In this document: positions 59,655-61,984 of the stretch, piece by piece
Numbering within the stretch: the first letter of the stretch is position 1
Layout: every line of letters starts with the position of its first letter
Assembly (NCBI GenBank): GCA_025061735.1
Contig: JANXAU010000016.1
Coordinates: forward strand, 1 to 61,984
Source of the DNA: Candidatus Bipolaricaulota bacterium
GTDB taxonomy: Bacteria > Bipolaricaulota > Bipolaricaulia > RBG-16-55-9 > DRXL01
Direction of reading: 5' to 3'
DNA length: 61,984 nucleotides
The notes under the pieces: generated by a model
Database searches by the model: none
Seen by the model: only the letters and a program-made list of their open reading frames with translations
What the model was told of the DNA's origin: nothing
Translations under genes and position numbers: made by a program

Positions 59655-61027
59655 GGTGCGCCTCCTTCTGGCTTGAGCGTTACGATGGTCAAGTTCTCGC
59701 GCTTGAAGTACGTCTGTGCGACGCGCTGCACGTCAGCGATGGTGATATTGTCGTAGCGCGTCTTGGATTTTTCAAACTCTCGGTAGTCGCCCTGAAGGAC
59801 TTCGGCTCGGGCCAGCCCGTTGGCTACCGTAGAGATCGAATCCAACCCGAAGATATACTGAGCCGTAAGTTGGTTTTTGGCCTTTTGCAGCTCTTTTTCG
59901 TCTATGGGTTCGTTGGCGAGTTTCTCGATCTCCTTTAAGAGCGCGTCTTTGACTTGGGCGGGATCTTTATCGGGGGTGAAGAACGCGTAGATCAGCATCG
60001 TTCCTAGGTCTTTGAAGACCAAGGGGAAGCCGCCCGCGCCCACGCTGATCTGCTGCTCTCGGACCAAGCTCTTATAGAGCCGAGCGCTCTGCCCTCCAGA
60101 GAGAACCAGCCCCGCGACCTCCAGCGCCGGTTGATCGGCATGGCCGATGCCGGGCAAGGCATAGCCCCCCACGATCACGGGAAGCTGCACCGCCAACTGG
60201 AGCGACTCCTCGCGCATCTCGGTTTGCGGAGGAAGCGTCACCGTCACGGCCGGAGGCGTGGGGCCCTTGGGGATCGCGCCGAAATATTTTTTCACCAACT
60301 CCAAGACCCGATTGGCCTCTACGTCGCCGGCGACGACGAGCACGGCGTTGTTGGGAGCGTAATACGTCTTATAGAAATTCTGAAGGTCTTCAAGAGTGAT
60401 GCTATCTAGATCTTCCATGTAGCCTTCGGGGCCTTTGGCGTAAGGCGTTCCGGCGAACGCGATGTCTCTAAATTTGTCTAACGCTTTGCTCACGGGTTGG
60501 TTCTCGAGACGAACGCGCCACTCTTCTTTGACGACCTCGCGTTCAGAGTCCAGATTCTCTTGGGTAAGCACCAGGTTCTCCATGCGTTCGGCTTCCAAGC
60601 GCAGGGCGAGTTCCAACTTCTCTTTGGGGAGCATCGCCCAGTATCCGGTGACGTCGTCGCTGGTGAAGGCGTTATCGCGGCCGCCGGCTTGATCTATGAG
60701 TCGGGAGTGCTCTTCGGGCTTGATATTTTTCGAGCCTTTGAACATCATGTGTTCCATTAAGTGAGCCATGCCGCGCTTGCCGGTGGGTTCGTCGCGCGAG
60801 CCGACTCGGTATAAGAGATTGACGGAGACCACGGGGGCCGTGTTATCTTGATAGACAAGCAGGACCAGCCCGTTGTCGAGGGTGAATTTGCTGATGTTGC
60901 CGACCTTGGGGGTGGGCGTCTGGCCCATCTGCCAGAGGACCAGCGCGGCCGCGACCGCTAAGACGACGACGGGAACCGTCAGCCAAAGGACAGAACGGTT
61001 GGAGCGTTTCGGTGATGAAGATGCCAT
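59651..61027 (-). CDS. M16-family zinc peptidase, active subunit
   Basis: The 458-residue protein has a membrane anchor (about 13-33) and the inverted zinc motif HLMEH (in KRGMAHLMEHMMFKG, about residues 89-93). The third ligand Glu is in SEREVVKEEWR, about 75 residues later. The second M16 domain follows. It is likely to sit in the periplasm with the inactive partner encoded directly downstream. Peptide degradation is the default function for such pairs. Confidence 0.93.
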   Translation of the reverse strand: MASSSPKRSNRSVLWLTVPVVVLAVAAALVLWQMGQTPTPKVGNISKFTLDNGLVLLVYQDNTAPVVSVNLLYRVGSRDEPTGKRGMAHLMEHMMFKGSKNIKPEEHSRLIDQAGGRDNAFTSDDVTGYWAMLPKEKLELALRLEAERMENLVLTQENLDSEREVVKEEWRVRLENQPVSKALDKFRDIAFAGTPYAKGPEGYMEDLDSITLEDLQNFYKTYYAPNNAVLVVAGDVEANRVLELVKKYFGAIPKGPTPPAVTVTLPPQTEMREESLQLAVQLPVIVGGYALPGIGHADQPALEVAGLVLSGGQSARLYKSLVREQQISVGAGGFPLVFKDLGTMLIYAFFTPDKDPAQVKDALLKEIEKLANEPIDEKELQKAKNQLTAQYIFGLDSISTVANGLARAEVLQGDYREFEKSKTRYDNITIADVQRVAQTYFKRENLTIVTLKPEGGAP

Positions 61028-61134
61028 AGATGCTACAGTTCGCCTCCTTTTGTTGTCGCTACTCTTAAGTATAACAACCTTTTGCGAGCCTTAGATATTC
61101 TATTCTAAGAGTTCACAAAGTTCCACAAGCGTCT

Positions 61135-61984
61135 TTAATACATCGTTTGCATGTCGATCAAGCCATGCTCCTTAGCGCGATGCTCGCACCACCGATAGAA
61201 GCCCACCGAGAACACAGCCAACACGAGCGTCGAGCCTATGAGAATCAGCAGGATCGTCTCATCAGAAATCGGCGCTAAGAGCGAGCTGAAGCCCCTCCCC
61301 AAGACGGCTCGGCGCAGGCCCTCCAACCAATACGTCAACGGCAGGCCCAGCCCCAAATACTGCAACGGCTGTGGCAACACGTCCAACGGAAACACCGCCC
61401 CGCAGAAGAGATAGAGCGCCCCCGCGACGGCCTCCCCAATAAACCCGCTGTGCCGCGCCGTGATCAGCGCCACCCCCGCCAAGAGAATCCCCATCAGCGC
61501 TAGTGCTGCCAATCCCAACAAGAACGTCGTCCAGAAGAGCGCATGATTCATCGAGAGAAAATCATACGGGATGCGCAGCACGAGCATCCCAAACGCCAGC
61601 GTGATGATCACCGCGACAGTCGCGGTGAGCGTCTTGGCCACGCCTCGCCCCAAGAGATAAAAATAGACTTGGATGGGCGCTGCGTAGATATACTTCAAAA
61701 TGCCATAATGTTCTCGGTCGTCAGTGACCGTCCAGCTGATGCCGATCATCACCGAGGCGACATAGATATAGAACGCATTGCCCAGATAGATCGCGGCAAA
61801 GAGCGGGTTGTCCATCCCCCCTTGGGCAATCACCAAGTACATAAAGACCAAGATCAGAGCGCTGGCGACGGGCCGAGCGATCGAATAGATCATAAAGAGA
61901 AACGGCTCGGTCCAGTTCGATTCGATCTGCCAGCCCAACCATGTAGCTACGCGAAAGCTGCGAGCGCTCTCGCGCCACGTGTTT
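61135..61984 (-). CDS. ABC-2 type transport permease (5' end outside the window)
   Basis: The frame runs to the window edge (it begins TWRESARSFRVATWLGWQIES), so the start lies beyond 61984. The protein has six membrane helices of the ABC-2 type and a central MIGISWTVTDDREHYGILKYIYAAPI, typical of the loop next to the ATPase contact. The tail LPLTYWLEGLRRAVLG is also typical. Its ATPase is not visible and should lie upstream. The substrate is unknown; drugs, lipids and polysaccharides are common. Confidence 0.88.
   Translation of the reverse strand, partial: NTWRESARSFRVATWLGWQIESNWTEPFLFMIYSIARPVASALILVFMYLVIAQGGMDNPLFAAIYLGNAFYIYVASVMIGISWTVTDDREHYGILKYIYAAPIQVYFYLLGRGVAKTLTATVAVIITLAFGMLVLRIPYDFLSMNHALFWTTFLLGLAALALMGILLAGVALITARHSGFIGEAVAGALYLFCGAVFPLDVLPQPLQYLGLGLPLTYWLEGLRRAVLGRGFSSLLAPISDETILLILIGSTLVLAVFSVGFYRWCEHRAKEHGLIDMQTMY

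Overview
The window is 62 kb of gene-dense DNA (about 57% GC by eye) from an uncultivated, probably thermophilic and anaerobic bacterium. The evidence is two complete multi-subunit 2-oxoacid:ferredoxin oxidoreductases, the hydrogenase maturation factor HypE, a type-2-like IleRS, a bacterial deoxyhypusine synthase-like gene, cobamide salvage and many overlapping stop/start codons. The gene mix would fit the Bipolaricaulota/Acetothermia (OP1) or a similar deep-branching phylum, but that placement is inference. I see no phage, no IS transposase and no CRISPR array.

Layout. 1-6.5 kb (minus): HtrA protease (cut by the window edge), RibD, a one-piece LeuD-LeuC type hydro-lyase in reversed domain order, and three poorly characterised proteins including a zinc-finger membrane protein. 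6.6-9.2 kb: a queuosine-salvage protein, then a PIN-domain toxin with a thioredoxin-like partner sitting where the front of an endonuclease III-like glycosylase gene should be; only a broken tail of that gene remains. 9.2-13 kb: hypE directly after tRNA-Arg(CCG), then groES-groEL behind a consensus promoter and a degenerate CIRCE operator. 13.1-18.5 kb: patatin, EcfT, mnmA, a beta-helix protein and an orphan flavin/4Fe-4S subunit of 4-hydroxybenzoyl-CoA reductase type. 18.6-24.1 kb: a cobamide uptake and salvage operon (regulator, BtuF, BtuC, BtuD, DUF71-B12, cytosolic corrinoid-binding protein, CobA). 24.2-31.3 kb: M42 peptidase, a large beta-helix protein, remnants of a SARP regulator and a DUF362 protein, a bicupin, a predicted thiol hydrolase and a CBS-ACT sensor. 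31.4-35.9 kb: an OFA-family transporter and acetyl-CoA synthetase, then the deoxyhypusine synthase homologue. 35.9-40 kb: a secreted subtilase with an eight-repeat PQQ-like propeller, interrupted by a frameshift. 40.1-45.7 kb: ileS-birA-purA and a small membrane protein. 45.7-53 kb: a structured RNA region and terminator, followed by a nine-gene operon with an FAD oxidoreductase, PorCDAB and KorDABC. 53-62 kb (minus): a sugar dehydrogenase, a double esterase fusion, ruvA, an inactive/active M16 peptidase pair, and part of an ABC-2 permease.

How it fits together. The Por/Kor operon joins pyruvate- and 2-oxoglutarate-type CoA chemistry to ferredoxin, with an FAD enzyme that could exchange electrons with NAD(P)H. 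Acetyl-CoA synthetase, the OFA transporter and the CBS-ACT protein suggest use or recycling of small acids. The cobamide operon would feed B12-dependent enzymes encoded elsewhere.

Features that cut across the map. GC-rich palindromic elements recur at least five times, some inside reading frames (birA, korD). Several genes have -10 boxes placed so that transcripts would start at or within a few bases of the ATG. One terminator hairpin carries the next gene's -10 box in its loop. Most positions given for starts were chosen from Shine-Dalgarno sequences, overlap with the upstream gene, and family length.
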